Origin: Hyphomicrobiales bacterium
Lineage (GTDB): Bacteria > Pseudomonadota > Alphaproteobacteria > Rhizobiales > Beijerinckiaceae
Reading direction: 5' to 3'
Length of the DNA stretch: 7,083 nt
Assembly (NCBI GenBank): GCA_015655535.1
Contig: JAATEW010000234.1
Span: forward strand, 1-7,083
Both the position numbers and the translations under genes were made by a program. The notes beneath the pieces were generated by a model. The model worked only from the letters and a program-made list of their open reading frames with translations. It had not been told where the DNA came from and did no database searches. The first letter of the stretch is position 1, and each line of letters starts with the position of its first letter. Of the stretch, positions 1 through 6,344 are shown piece after piece.

Positions 1-312
1 AAGGCGTTGCATTATATCGTCGATCACGAGTCCTATGATCAGTCGATGGAGCGCCAATGGGCCTAGGCCCGCATGTCCTGGACGGGCTCGGGCGATGCCG
101 CGACGTATGCCATCTTTTTCGGGCTCTAGGAGCTCGTCGGCGCGACTGAGTTTTTGGGCTATGAGACGGAACAGGCGGTCGGCATTGTTGCCGCCATCGT
201 GAAGGATGGCCAGGAGGTGCAAAGCCTCAAGGAAGACTAGTCCGGCCTCATCATTCTCAATCAGACGCCCTTTTATGGCGAATCGGGCGGGCAGGTCGGC
301 GACCATGGCTTC
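1..312 (+). pseudogene. alaS: Disrupted upstream part of the alaS reading frame (three in-frame TAG codons)
   Basis: This stretch reads in the same frame as the intact alaS segment that follows and is clearly AlaS: it keeps MERQ (codons 16-19), SWTGSGDAAT, GATEFLGYETE and the conserved NQTPFYGESGGQVGD block. TAG codons interrupt it at 64-66, 127-129 and 238-240. Family members normally have Glu at the first (RAEAR) and usually a charged or polar residue at the other two. Nearby residues also look wrong: Trp where Arg is expected (58-60), TAT where Glu is expected and TTT where the conserved Trp is expected (about 100-117). There is no frameshift. This covers the end of the tRNA-recognition domain and the following beta-barrel region. 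Either the gene is decaying, or this end of the sequence is error-prone. Because AlaS is normally an essential single-copy enzyme, I favour sequence error or an inactive second copy. Confidence 0.75.
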
Positions 313-1458
313 ATGATCGCGCCTTCCGTCGCGGTGAAGATCGCCAATGTGCAAAAGAAGCTCGGCGATCTCTTCGTGCATGACGCCATCGTCGAGCGCG
401 GCGAACTCGTGGTCGGGCAGGAGCTTGAGCTCATCGTCGATCATTCGCGTCGCGCCGCCGTGCGCGCCAATCATTCGGCGACACATCTTCTGCACGAGGC
501 GCTTCGCCAAGTGCTCGGCGATCATGTTGCGCAGAAGGGTTCGCTCGTTGCGCCCGATCGTCTGCGCTTCGATTTCGCGCATCCGAAGCCGATTTCGCCG
601 GAGGAGCTGACGCGGGTCGAAGAGATCGCCAACGCGGCCGTGTTGCAGAACGCGCCGGTCTCGACGCGGCTGATGAGCCAGGAGGCGGCGATCGAATCCG
701 GCGCCCGCGCTTTATTCGGTGAAAAATATGGTGACGAAGTCCGCGTCGTCTCGATGGGTCATGCGCTCGAACCGGAGGCCGCGCCGTCGGCTGCCTTCTC
801 GACCGAGCTTTGCGGCGGCACGCATGTGTCGCGTACGGGCGACATCGGCCTGATCTCGATTGTCTCCGAAGGCGCGGTGGCGGCGGGCGTGCGCCGCATC
901 GAGGCGAAGACGGCGACGGAAGCCCGGCATCACCTGAACGAGCAGGCGCATCGCCTGCATGATCTGGCCTCTTTGCTGAAAGCGCCGGAAGACGAACTCA
1001 ACCAGCGTCTCGCGAGCCTTCTCGACGAACGCCGCAAGCTCGAACGCGAATTGACCGACGCGCGCCGCAAGCTCGCGATGGGCGGCGGTGAAGGTGCCGC
1101 GCCCGTGGCGCAAGAGATCGACGGTATCAAATACCTCGGCCGCAGCGTCTCCGGCATCGACATGAAAGACCTGAAGCCGCTGGCCGATGAGGCCAAGCAA
1201 AGCGTCGGCTCCGGCGTCGTCGCCATCGTCGGCGTCGCGGCGGATGGCAAGGCCGGTGTCGTCGTCGGCGTGACGCCGGATTTGACCGCGCGTTTCGATG
1301 CGGTCGCGCTCGTGCAGGCGGCCGCGGCCGCGCTTGGCGGCAAAGGCGGCGGCGGCCGCCGCGATCTCGCCCAGGCCGGCGGCCCGAACGGTACCGCGGC
1401 TGAGGCGGCTCTGGAGGCTGTCGGTCAGGCTCTGCGCGAAAAGGCGGGCGTCGATTGA
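313..1458 (+). CDS. alaS: Alanyl-tRNA synthetase, intact C-terminal part (editing and C-Ala domains)
   Basis: This is the open 3' part of alaS, 381 codons counted from the ATG at 313. AlaS charges tRNA-Ala in the cytoplasm and hydrolyses mischarged Ser- and Gly-tRNA-Ala. The editing-domain zinc ligands are visible as HSATH (residues 54-58) and CGGTH (167-171), with the conserved FGEKYGDEVRVVSMG block between them. A coiled-coil linker rich in Glu, Arg and Leu follows at about 200-255. The C-terminal DHHA1/C-Ala domain ends with the Gly-rich GGKGGGGRRDLAQAGG segment (342-357). The ATG at 313 is only the first available start after the last in-frame TAG; no ribosome binding site precedes it and the true frame continues upstream, so a functional protein starting here is unlikely. 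The N-terminal aminoacylation domain lies outside the window. The stop is TGA, ten bases before the next gene. Confidence 0.9.
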   Translation: MIAPSVAVKIANVQKKLGDLFVHDAIVERGELVVGQELELIVDHSRRAAVRANHSATHLLHEALRQVLGDHVAQKGSLVAPDRLRFDFAHPKPISPEELTRVEEIANAAVLQNAPVSTRLMSQEAAIESGARALFGEKYGDEVRVVSMGHALEPEAAPSAAFSTELCGGTHVSRTGDIGLISIVSEGAVAAGVRRIEAKTATEARHHLNEQAHRLHDLASLLKAPEDELNQRLASLLDERRKLERELTDARRKLAMGGGEGAAPVAQEIDGIKYLGRSVSGIDMKDLKPLADEAKQSVGSGVVAIVGVAADGKAGVVVGVTPDLTARFDAVALVQAAAAALGGKGGGGRRDLAQAGGPNGTAAEAALEAVGQALREKAGVD

Positions 1459-1468
1459 GGTCAGGGCG

Positions 1469-2410
1469 ATGTGCGCCATCACGCGCCGCACCATGCTGAG
1501 CGCGCCTCTTATGGCGGCATTGGCAGATGTCGCTTCCTCGGTGGCCGGTGGGGCGCATCTGCAAATCGTCCCCTTCGAGACGTCGCCCTTTCCCTATGCA
1601 GGCGATATCCCTGGCCAGAACAAGCCGTTTCTCGACGCGGCTTCCGGCACGCGGCGCGGCCATACCTCGCCGCGCGGCGGCATCTATTGGGAGGACGAGA
1701 CCTATAGCGACCGGCGCGTACTGCTTTATGTGCCGCCGGGCTTCGATCCTAAACGGCAAGCTGCGATCCTGATGTTCCTGCATGGCAACAAGGCGCAGCT
1801 GATGCGCGATGTCGTCATGCGCCAGCAAATCCCCCAGCAAGTGGCGGCCTCTGACCTCAACGCCGTTCTGGTCGCGCCGCAATTCGCGGTCGATGCCTTG
1901 GATTCAAGCGCCGGCCGGTTTTGGGACGCGACTGTTTTCCCGCAATTTCTCGACGAGGCCGCCGAACGTTTGGCGGCGCTCGCAGGCGATCCCGGCACGC
2001 GGCATCTCTTTCAAACCTGTCCGGTCGTGCTCGCCGCCTATAGCGGCGGCTATATGCCGGCATCCGCCATTCTTCAGGCGCGCGGCGCGGAGCGCGTGAA
2101 GGGCGTGCTTCTCTTCGACGCGCTCTACGGCGAGATCGACACATTCGCCGATTGGATCGCGCGGCAGAGATCGCAAAGCTTTTTCTTCAGCGCCTATTCG
2201 GCTTCGACGAAGGCGCAAAATCTCGACCTCGAAAATCGCCTCGCCGAGAAGGGCATTGCCGCGCATCAGCAATTGCCGCAGCATTTCGCGCCGGGCGAGA
2301 TCGCCTTTTTGGCCGCGGGCGATTCGATCGTGCATAATGATTTCATGTCGCAGGCCTGGACGCGAAATCCCTTGAGCGCCGTTGCAGGCAGGCTCCGAGG
2401 TGCCATTTGA
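1469..2410 (+). CDS. Putative exported alpha/beta-hydrolase-like protein
   Basis: This encodes a protein of 313 residues. The ATG at 1469 was chosen because GAGG (1457-1460) sits 8 bases upstream and the start follows the alaS stop; the frame stays open upstream only because it overlaps alaS. The N-terminus, TRRTMLSAPLMAALA (residues 5-19) followed by a small-residue stretch, looks like a Tat signal peptide, suggesting export to the periplasm. The body fits an alpha/beta hydrolase: FLHGN (103-107) at the oxyanion-hole position, a nucleophile elbow AYSGGY with Ser192, an Asp candidate at 217 in LLFDALYG, and a His candidate at 289 in VHNDFM. The triad assignment is inferred from motif order, not from a recognised subfamily, and the substrate is unknown. 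Its TGA overlaps the next gene's TTG by four bases, implying translational coupling. Confidence 0.8.
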   Translation: MCAITRRTMLSAPLMAALADVASSVAGGAHLQIVPFETSPFPYAGDIPGQNKPFLDAASGTRRGHTSPRGGIYWEDETYSDRRVLLYVPPGFDPKRQAAILMFLHGNKAQLMRDVVMRQQIPQQVAASDLNAVLVAPQFAVDALDSSAGRFWDATVFPQFLDEAAERLAALAGDPGTRHLFQTCPVVLAAYSGGYMPASAILQARGAERVKGVLLFDALYGEIDTFADWIARQRSQSFFFSAYSASTKAQNLDLENRLAEKGIAAHQQLPQHFAPGEIAFLAAGDSIVHNDFMSQAWTRNPLSAVAGRLRGAI

Positions 2411-3096
2411 GCTGGCGCGAATTCTGGAACGAGCCGCATTCGATCTATGTCAGCGCCCGTCACAGGCTCTTGCATTATGATCGCATCGCGAAGGACATAG
2501 CAGCGCTCATTCCGTCGCCCGATACCGTCGTGCTGGACTATGGATGCGGTGAGGCCTGGTCCGCCGGTCTCGTCGCGGGAAAATGCGCGAAGCTCTATCT
2601 GCTCGATGCCGCGCCCAATGTGCGGGACAAATTGCGCCAGCGTTTCGCCGACGAGCCCAAGATCACGGTCTTGGACGAGGACAGCTTCCTTGCTTCGCCT
2701 GATGGCAGCCTCGGCGTGGTGGTCTGCAATTCCGTTTTGCAATATGTGCGTGCGGACGAAGCCGCGCGCCTTATCGAAATTTGGCATGACAAACTGAAAC
2801 AAGGCGGACGACTCGTCCTCGGCGATGTGATTCCGCCCGACCTTGGAACGGTGGAAGATGTGAAGGAGCTGCTCACCTTCGCGTTAGAAGGCGGCTTTCT
2901 ATTCGCGGCTTTGAGGGGACTCGTCGCGACTTTCTTTTCGAATTATCGCGCGCTACGCGAGGCGATCGGCCTTACGACCTATATGGCAGAAGACATGCTC
3001 GTCTTGCTGACGAAGCACGGCTTTGCCGCCAAACGTGCCGAACATAATATCGGCCATCAACAGGGCCGAATGACATTCCTCGGCACGAAGGTATAG
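2407..3096 (+). CDS. Class I SAM-dependent methyltransferase
   Basis: A 229-residue protein with a Rossmann-type methyltransferase fold. Motif I is VLDYGCGE (residues 42-49). An acidic residue at the end of strand beta-2, expected to contact the SAM ribose, is Asp67 in YLLDAAP. VVVCNSVLQYV corresponds to the post-motif region, and LKQGGRLVLGDVIPP is the usual motif with a Gly-Gly turn before strand beta-5. The start is TTG at 2407-2409, overlapping the preceding TGA, with GAGG (2397-2400) 6 bases upstream; no ATG or GTG is better placed. The substrate cannot be told from the sequence. The C-terminal third has a hydrophobic segment (GGFLFAALRGLVATFF) that could bind a lipophilic substrate or a membrane, which is speculative. 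The stop is TAG, which matters for the amber question in alaS. It may form an operon with the hydrolase upstream. Confidence 0.88.
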   Translation: MSWREFWNEPHSIYVSARHRLLHYDRIAKDIAALIPSPDTVVLDYGCGEAWSAGLVAGKCAKLYLLDAAPNVRDKLRQRFADEPKITVLDEDSFLASPDGSLGVVVCNSVLQYVRADEAARLIEIWHDKLKQGGRLVLGDVIPPDLGTVEDVKELLTFALEGGFLFAALRGLVATFFSNYRALREAIGLTTYMAEDMLVLLTKHGFAAKRAEHNIGHQQGRMTFLGTKV

Positions 3097-3120
3097 AGAA
3101 TTGCTTCCATCTTGGAGAGC

Positions 3121-3210
3121 CGTCATTGCGAGCGTAGCGAAGTAATCCAGAACCTTCGCTCCAGAGGTCGCCTCCTGGATTGCTTCGTCGCTTCGCTCCT
3201 CGCAATGACG
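3121..3210. repeat. Dispersed palindromic (REP-like) element between convergent genes
   Basis: The left arm, 3121-3150, begins CGTCATTGCGAG and ends AATCCAG. The right arm, 3175-3210, is its reverse complement apart from a 6-base insertion and a few mismatches. The centre (3161-3178) can form its own small hairpin, CCAGAGG against CCTCCTGG. I recognise the CGTCATTGCGAGCG...GCAATCCAG word as a repeat scattered through many alphaproteobacterial and other bacterial genomes, usually between genes. Here it lies between the methyltransferase (+) and pgeF (-) ends, so the transcript from either side would fold into a long stem. There is no long T-run on either side, so it is not a classical intrinsic terminator. 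Confidence 0.85.
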
Positions 3211-3244
3211 TTTGAAAGAGAAGGCCCGATTCTAGAAGACCGCG

Positions 3245-4018
3245 CTAGACCAAAGCGATCGCGGCGATCTGGCGGCCGTAATCGGCATCCTGCCGATGCG
3301 TGCAGCGGCGATAGCTGAAGAAGCGCGTCTCGTCGGCATAGGTATCGAGGTCGAGATTGGTGAAGCTTCCGACGCCGGCCTTAGTCAAACGCAGTCCGAT
3401 GAAGCCCGGCAGATCGAAATAGGCATGGCCCTCGCGCGGCGACGGCTTGAAAAAGGCACCGTAGGACTCAGCCACCTCGGCAAAGCGTGCGACGAATTCC
3501 GGGCCGACCTCATAGGAATTCGGTCCGATGGTCGGACCGAGCACGGCTTTGATGCTCTCTCGCTTTGCGCCAAGCTTTTCCATCTGCGCCAAGGTCGCTT
3601 CCAAAATGCCGGTAAGCGCGCCCTTCCAGCCGGCATGTGCGGCCCCGATCACATGGGCCTTGGGCTCGACAAACAAGGTGATCCCGCAATCGGCGCCGGT
3701 GACGCCAAGCGCGAGGCCGCGCGTCGCGGTCACGAGCCCGTCGCAGCGCGGCCGCTCGTCGCCGAAGGGCGCTTCCACAATCAAGGCATCGGAAGAATGG
3801 ATTTGATAGGGCACCAGGAGATGGGCGGGCTCGACGCCGAGATGCAGAGCCATGCGGCTACGGTTCTCGGCAACGGCCGCGGGATCGTCTTTCGATCCGA
3901 CGCCACCGTTCAGCGAGGCATAGACGCCGGTCGAGACGCCGCCCTGGCGCGTGAAGAAACCGTGCCGCACACCTTGCGTTTCAAGCTCGGGCGCATGAAG
4001 GGCCAAAACATCGCTCAT
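3245..4018 (-). CDS. pgeF: Peptidoglycan editing factor PgeF (YfiH/laccase-domain protein)
   Basis: A 257-residue member of the multicopper-polyphenol-oxidase-like (laccase domain, YfiH) family. E. coli PgeF keeps L-Ser out of the peptidoglycan stem peptide; other family members act on purine nucleosides. Family signatures present are HGFFTRQGGVSTGVYASLN (residues 19-37), QIHSSD with His74, GADC with Cys111, AHAGWKG with His128, a GPTIGPNSYEVG block, and a C-terminal RFFSYRRCTHRQDADYGRQI. His74, Cys111 and His128 are the expected metal/active-site triad. The usual LTADC reads TGADC here, a modest variation that keeps the Cys. Length is normal for the family. The ATG at 4018 overlaps the upstream gene's TGA (ATGA), with GAGG 10 bases before it, so translation is probably coupled. 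It is the last gene of the lgt operon and stops with TAG. Confidence 0.93.
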   Translation of the reverse strand: MSDVLALHAPELETQGVRHGFFTRQGGVSTGVYASLNGGVGSKDDPAAVAENRSRMALHLGVEPAHLLVPYQIHSSDALIVEAPFGDERPRCDGLVTATRGLALGVTGADCGITLFVEPKAHVIGAAHAGWKGALTGILEATLAQMEKLGAKRESIKAVLGPTIGPNSYEVGPEFVARFAEVAESYGAFFKPSPREGHAYFDLPGFIGLRLTKAGVGSFTNLDLDTYADETRFFSYRRCTHRQDADYGRQIAAIALV

Positions 4019-5112
4019 GCGGTATCTGCCTCGAAGCCTGGAGGAATGGGAAGTCCGGGGCTCGTTACTGCCAGCACTTTGAAAAGTTCTGCCATGCTCG
4101 CACGCGGACCCATTTGCGGGCCAGGACGCGCCAACCGGTCGAGCGCTGCCTCGATCCCGGCCTTTTGCCGCGCATCGGCGCGCTGTGCGAGCTGGGCCGC
4201 GCGCTCAAAAATGCCGAGCCGCGTCAAAAACAGGCCTTGCGATATAGGACCATGCGCCGCTGCGCCCGCTTTGCGCGCCGCTTGCGCGAGTCCACCAAAA
4301 TCGACATGCGCCGTCAAATCGGCCTCGCCTGGATCTTCGAGCACATCGGCGAAACGATGAGCGCGCACCGCCTGCAAGCTCTCGCCGAAGTGAAAGGCAT
4401 CCGATCCATAATCGAGCGCGAGGAGCACGCCCGGCTCGGCGGTGAGGCGCGCGGCGATCTCCGTCATCATTTCCTGCGCCGCGAGACCGAGTTCGAGAAT
4501 GGTGCCGGGCTCAGCTTTCAATGCAATCTCCGGAGTGGGTTCGGGCGCGAGACCGAAGGCGAACCTGCCGTCAGGCGCAAGACCGACGAGCCGCTCGCGC
4601 CAGCAGCCATCGTAAACATAATGGCGCACTGGCAAGGCATCGAAGAACTCATTCGCGATGACGATCATCGGCCCTTTCGGAACATCATCCCATGTTGCGT
4701 GCCATGCTACGGTCGCGCCGCATGTCAAAAGCGTTTCGCGCTGTACCGCCGTCAATGTCTCGCTCGTCTCGACAAGATGAACGTCGAGGGCATTGAAGAA
4801 CCTGGGCAGGACACGCGCAGCGCGCAAGGCGTCCGCCATCAAGGTGCCGCGTCCAGGTCCAAGCTCGACCAGATGAACATGCGGCGGTTCGCCCATCAGG
4901 TGCCAGACCTCGGCGGCCCAAAGTCCGATCAATTCGCCGAACATTTGATGCACTTCCGGCGCGGTAATGAAATCGCCCTTCGCGCCGATCGGCTGCTTGT
5001 GGCGGTAATAGCCGTGGATCGGATGCGCGAGCGCGAGCTTCATGTAGAGTTCGAGGCTGATCGGACCGCCCTCGGCGATCATCGCGGCGATTTCTTGGGC
5101 GAGCGCGTTCAC
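4015..5112 (-). CDS. NDUFAF7/MidA-type class I SAM-dependent methyltransferase
   Basis: A 365-residue protein of the Methyltransf_28 (DUF185) family. The mitochondrial homologue NDUFAF7 (MidA) methylates an arginine of complex I subunit NDUFS2 during assembly; the bacterial role is not firmly established. Motifs in order: HPIHGYY (30-36), GDFITAPE (46-53) with QMFGE, the SAM-binding motif VELGPGRGTL (82-91), HLVETS (112-117), the family hallmark ANEFFDALP (153-161), ALDYGSDAF, and DLTAHVDFGGLA near the C-terminus. I chose GTG at 5112-5110 because it makes a 4-base overlap (GTGA) with the lgt stop and gives the usual family N-terminus just before ALAQEIAAMI. An in-frame TTG at 5142 would add 10 residues, but neither start has a strong ribosome binding site. 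It sits between lgt and pgeF, a common alphaproteobacterial arrangement. Confidence 0.92.
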   Translation of the reverse strand: MNALAQEIAAMIAEGGPISLELYMKLALAHPIHGYYRHKQPIGAKGDFITAPEVHQMFGELIGLWAAEVWHLMGEPPHVHLVELGPGRGTLMADALRAARVLPRFFNALDVHLVETSETLTAVQRETLLTCGATVAWHATWDDVPKGPMIVIANEFFDALPVRHYVYDGCWRERLVGLAPDGRFAFGLAPEPTPEIALKAEPGTILELGLAAQEMMTEIAARLTAEPGVLLALDYGSDAFHFGESLQAVRAHRFADVLEDPGEADLTAHVDFGGLAQAARKAGAAAHGPISQGLFLTRLGIFERAAQLAQRADARQKAGIEAALDRLARPGPQMGPRASMAELFKVLAVTSPGLPIPPGFEADTA

Positions 5113-5954
5113 GGCGCGGCTTTCGCGCGGTTCTTCTGCCAAGCATAGAGAAGGCAGAGAATGCCCGCGACGATCAAGGGCAAGGACAAGAACATGCCCA
5201 TGGTCGCGCCGCCGAAGAGAAAGCCCAATTGCGGGTCTGGCTCGCGAAAGAATTCGCAGAAGATCCGCGCGACCCCATAACCTATGGCAAAGAGGCCCGC
5301 CACGAGGCCTGGATGGCGCAAGGCGCCGAGGCGGATCGCGACATAAAGCAAAATGAAAAGCGCGAGCCCCTCAAGCCCTGCCTCATAAAGCTGGCTCGGA
5401 TGACGCGGCAGCGGCCCGGCGCCCGGAAAGATCATGGCCCATGGCACATCGGTCGGGCGGCCCCAAAGCTCCGGCTTGATGAAATTCGCGATGCGGCCGA
5501 GACAAAGGCCGATCGGCGTCGCGGCCGAGGCGAGATCGGCGACGCTCATGACGGCGACCTTGTGCCGCCGCGCGAATATAATTACTCCGAGCGCAGCGCC
5601 GACAAGGCCGCCATGAAACGACATGCCGCCTTTCCAGACGGCTGGGATCTCGGCAAGATTTTCGGCATAGAAGCCGGGATTGTAAAAAAGCACATAGCCG
5701 AGCCGTCCGCCGGCAATAATGCCGACGGCTATATAGACGATGAGGTCGTCGATGCTGGCGACCGACGGGCGCGGCACTTTGTTCCAGAACGCGTCATGGC
5801 CGACGAGATAGCGCGCATAGGCCCAGCCCAGAATGAGGCCTGCGATATAGGCGAGCGCATACCACCTGATCGGCAGCGGCCCGAGATTGACGAGCACCGG
5901 GTCGATCGCGGGATAGGCGATCAGGAGCGGCCAAAGCAATGCGGAAAAACCCAT
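5109..5954 (-). CDS. lgt: Prolipoprotein diacylglyceryl transferase Lgt
   Basis: Lgt, an inner-membrane enzyme of 281 residues, transfers diacylglycerol from phosphatidylglycerol to the lipobox Cys of prolipoproteins, the first step of lipoprotein maturation. The sequence is strongly hydrophobic with about seven membrane segments. Signatures seen: LGPLPIRWYALAYIAG (24-39), HGGLVG (114-119), GRIANF (153-158) followed by ELWGRPTD (162-169), RHPSQLYEA, and GYGVARIFCEFFREPD with Tyr226 and Arg230. The common NFIN-G/A-ELWG form reads NFIKPELWG here, a local change beside the signature. The start is ATG 5954, with AAAGG nine bases upstream; an in-frame TTG three codons earlier (5963) would lie directly on that AAAGG and is unlikely. 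It is the first gene of the lgt-methyltransferase-pgeF operon. Confidence 0.96.
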   Translation of the reverse strand: MGFSALLWPLLIAYPAIDPVLVNLGPLPIRWYALAYIAGLILGWAYARYLVGHDAFWNKVPRPSVASIDDLIVYIAVGIIAGGRLGYVLFYNPGFYAENLAEIPAVWKGGMSFHGGLVGAALGVIIFARRHKVAVMSVADLASAATPIGLCLGRIANFIKPELWGRPTDVPWAMIFPGAGPLPRHPSQLYEAGLEGLALFILLYVAIRLGALRHPGLVAGLFAIGYGVARIFCEFFREPDPQLGFLFGGATMGMFLSLPLIVAGILCLLYAWQKNRAKAAP

Positions 5955-5995
5955 CAAGCCCAACCTTTCGAATTTTACGCAGCCTCATCCCGCTC

Positions 5996-6024
5996 TCATG
6001 CCCCGGCCAATCCGGCGCTGTCAA
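5996..6024 (-). promoter_or_regulatory. Candidate promoter for the lgt operon
   Basis: On the - strand a perfect TTGACA (6024-6019) is followed after 17 bases by GCATGA (6001-5996), about 40 bases before the lgt ATG. The -35 box matches the sigma-70 consensus, but the -10 is poor, though alphaproteobacterial -10 boxes are often loose. No better pair was seen between the lgt start and the repeat at 6093. The position and orientation suit transcription of lgt. Confidence 0.3.
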
Positions 6025-6092
6025 AACCAGGACGGTATGATAAGATGATACGACAAATGATCCGGAGCCGGCCTGTCGTTGGCTGCAACCCC

Positions 6093-6145
6093 AAACCCTC
6101 ATCCTGAGGAGCTTGCGCGGCAAGCGTCTCGAAGGACGAGGGTTT
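6093..6145. repeat. Dispersed palindromic element of the CCTCATCCTGAGGAGC type
   Basis: An imperfect palindrome with outer arms AAACCCTC (6093-6100) and GAGGGTTT (6138-6145), an inner CCT/AGG match, and an apical perfect stem GCTTGC (6111-6116) / GCAAGC (6120-6125) around a GCG loop. I recognise the CCCTCATCCTGAGGAGC...GTCTCGAAGGACGAGGG sequence as a repeat frequent in intergenic regions of Hyphomicrobiales. It lies between the divergent lgt and UbiK-family genes, upstream of both. Confidence 0.8.
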
Positions 6146-6168
6146 AGAGTAGAGCTGATTCCTCGCCC

Positions 6169-6198
6169 AGGCAGACCAAGCCTGCTTGGTCTGCCTTT
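6169..6198 (+). other. Perfect 12-bp hairpin with tetraloop, possible terminator
   Basis: AGGCAGACCAAG (6169-6180) pairs perfectly with CTTGGTCTGCCT (6185-6196) around a CCTG loop. On the + strand it is followed by TTATAAAT, a weak T/A-rich tail, so it could end rightward transcription. However, no + strand gene precedes it closely: the nearest gene on the left, lgt, reads the other way. It may instead belong to the surrounding repeat structure or insulate the UbiK-family gene from read-through. Confidence 0.6.
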
Positions 6199-6332
6199 AT
6201 AAATGCCAATTCGGCAACAGCCCGACTTGGGTGACGCACGCCGGTCGGCGCGCTCCTCAGGATGAAAGATTCAGGTCCGAGGTTTGGACCCTAATAGCCC
6301 GTGCGATGTTAACTTGATGCTGACATTAAATT

Positions 6333-6338
6333 AAGGAG
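6333..6338 (+). promoter_or_regulatory. Strong ribosome binding site of the UbiK-family gene
   Basis: AAGGAG lies exactly 6 bases before the ATG at 6345 in an AT-rich leader, and it fixes the start of this small gene. It is the best Shine-Dalgarno match of any gene in the window, suggesting efficient translation. A weak upstream promoter candidate is TTGGAC (6284-6289) with TGTTAA 17 bases later, which overlaps the end of the repeat region. Confidence 0.8.
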
Positions 6339-6344
6339 TGCGTC

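Larger units (their letters stand above)
6091..6287. repeat. Long-range inverted repeat around a 139-base insert
   Basis: TCATCCTGAGGAGC (6099-6112), inside the palindromic element, reappears as its perfect reverse complement at 6252-6265. The flanking CCAAACC (6091-6097) likewise has a partner GGTTTGG at 6281-6287. The two 14-base arms enclose 6113-6251, which contains the 12-bp hairpin at 6169-6196. This could be a composite of two repeat copies in opposite orientation, or a small non-autonomous element. No transposase frame is present and no target-site duplication was identified. Confidence 0.5.

Noticed and set aside
64..240. TAG reassigned to a sense codon in this organism
   Set aside because: Two intact genes in the window, the methyltransferase ending at 3096 and pgeF ending at 3245, use TAG as their stop at family-typical lengths. 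No other gene has an internal in-frame TAG, and the alaS segment also has missense anomalies.
1298..1468. Longer N-terminus for the hydrolase-like protein, starting at 1298
   Set aside because: This extension lies wholly over the conserved alaS C-terminus in another frame and has no ribosome binding site. ATG 1469 has GAGG upstream and begins a signal peptide.
712..1494. 260-codon open frame on the - strand across alaS
   Set aside because: An Arg/Ala-rich mirror frame of a GC-rich gene. The + strand frame has clear AlaS motifs and there is no family resemblance on the - strand.
3296..4360. 354-codon open frame on the + strand over pgeF and the methyltransferase
   Set aside because: Antisense shadow of two recognisable - strand genes; its translation resembles no family.
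4114..5148. 344-codon open frame on the + strand opposite the NDUFAF7-type gene
   Set aside because: Antisense shadow caused by high GC content; no ribosome binding site or recognisable domain.
5229..6107. 292-codon open frame on the + strand opposite lgt
   Set aside because: Highly charged translation that mirrors a membrane protein gene and runs into the palindromic repeat; not a credible protein.
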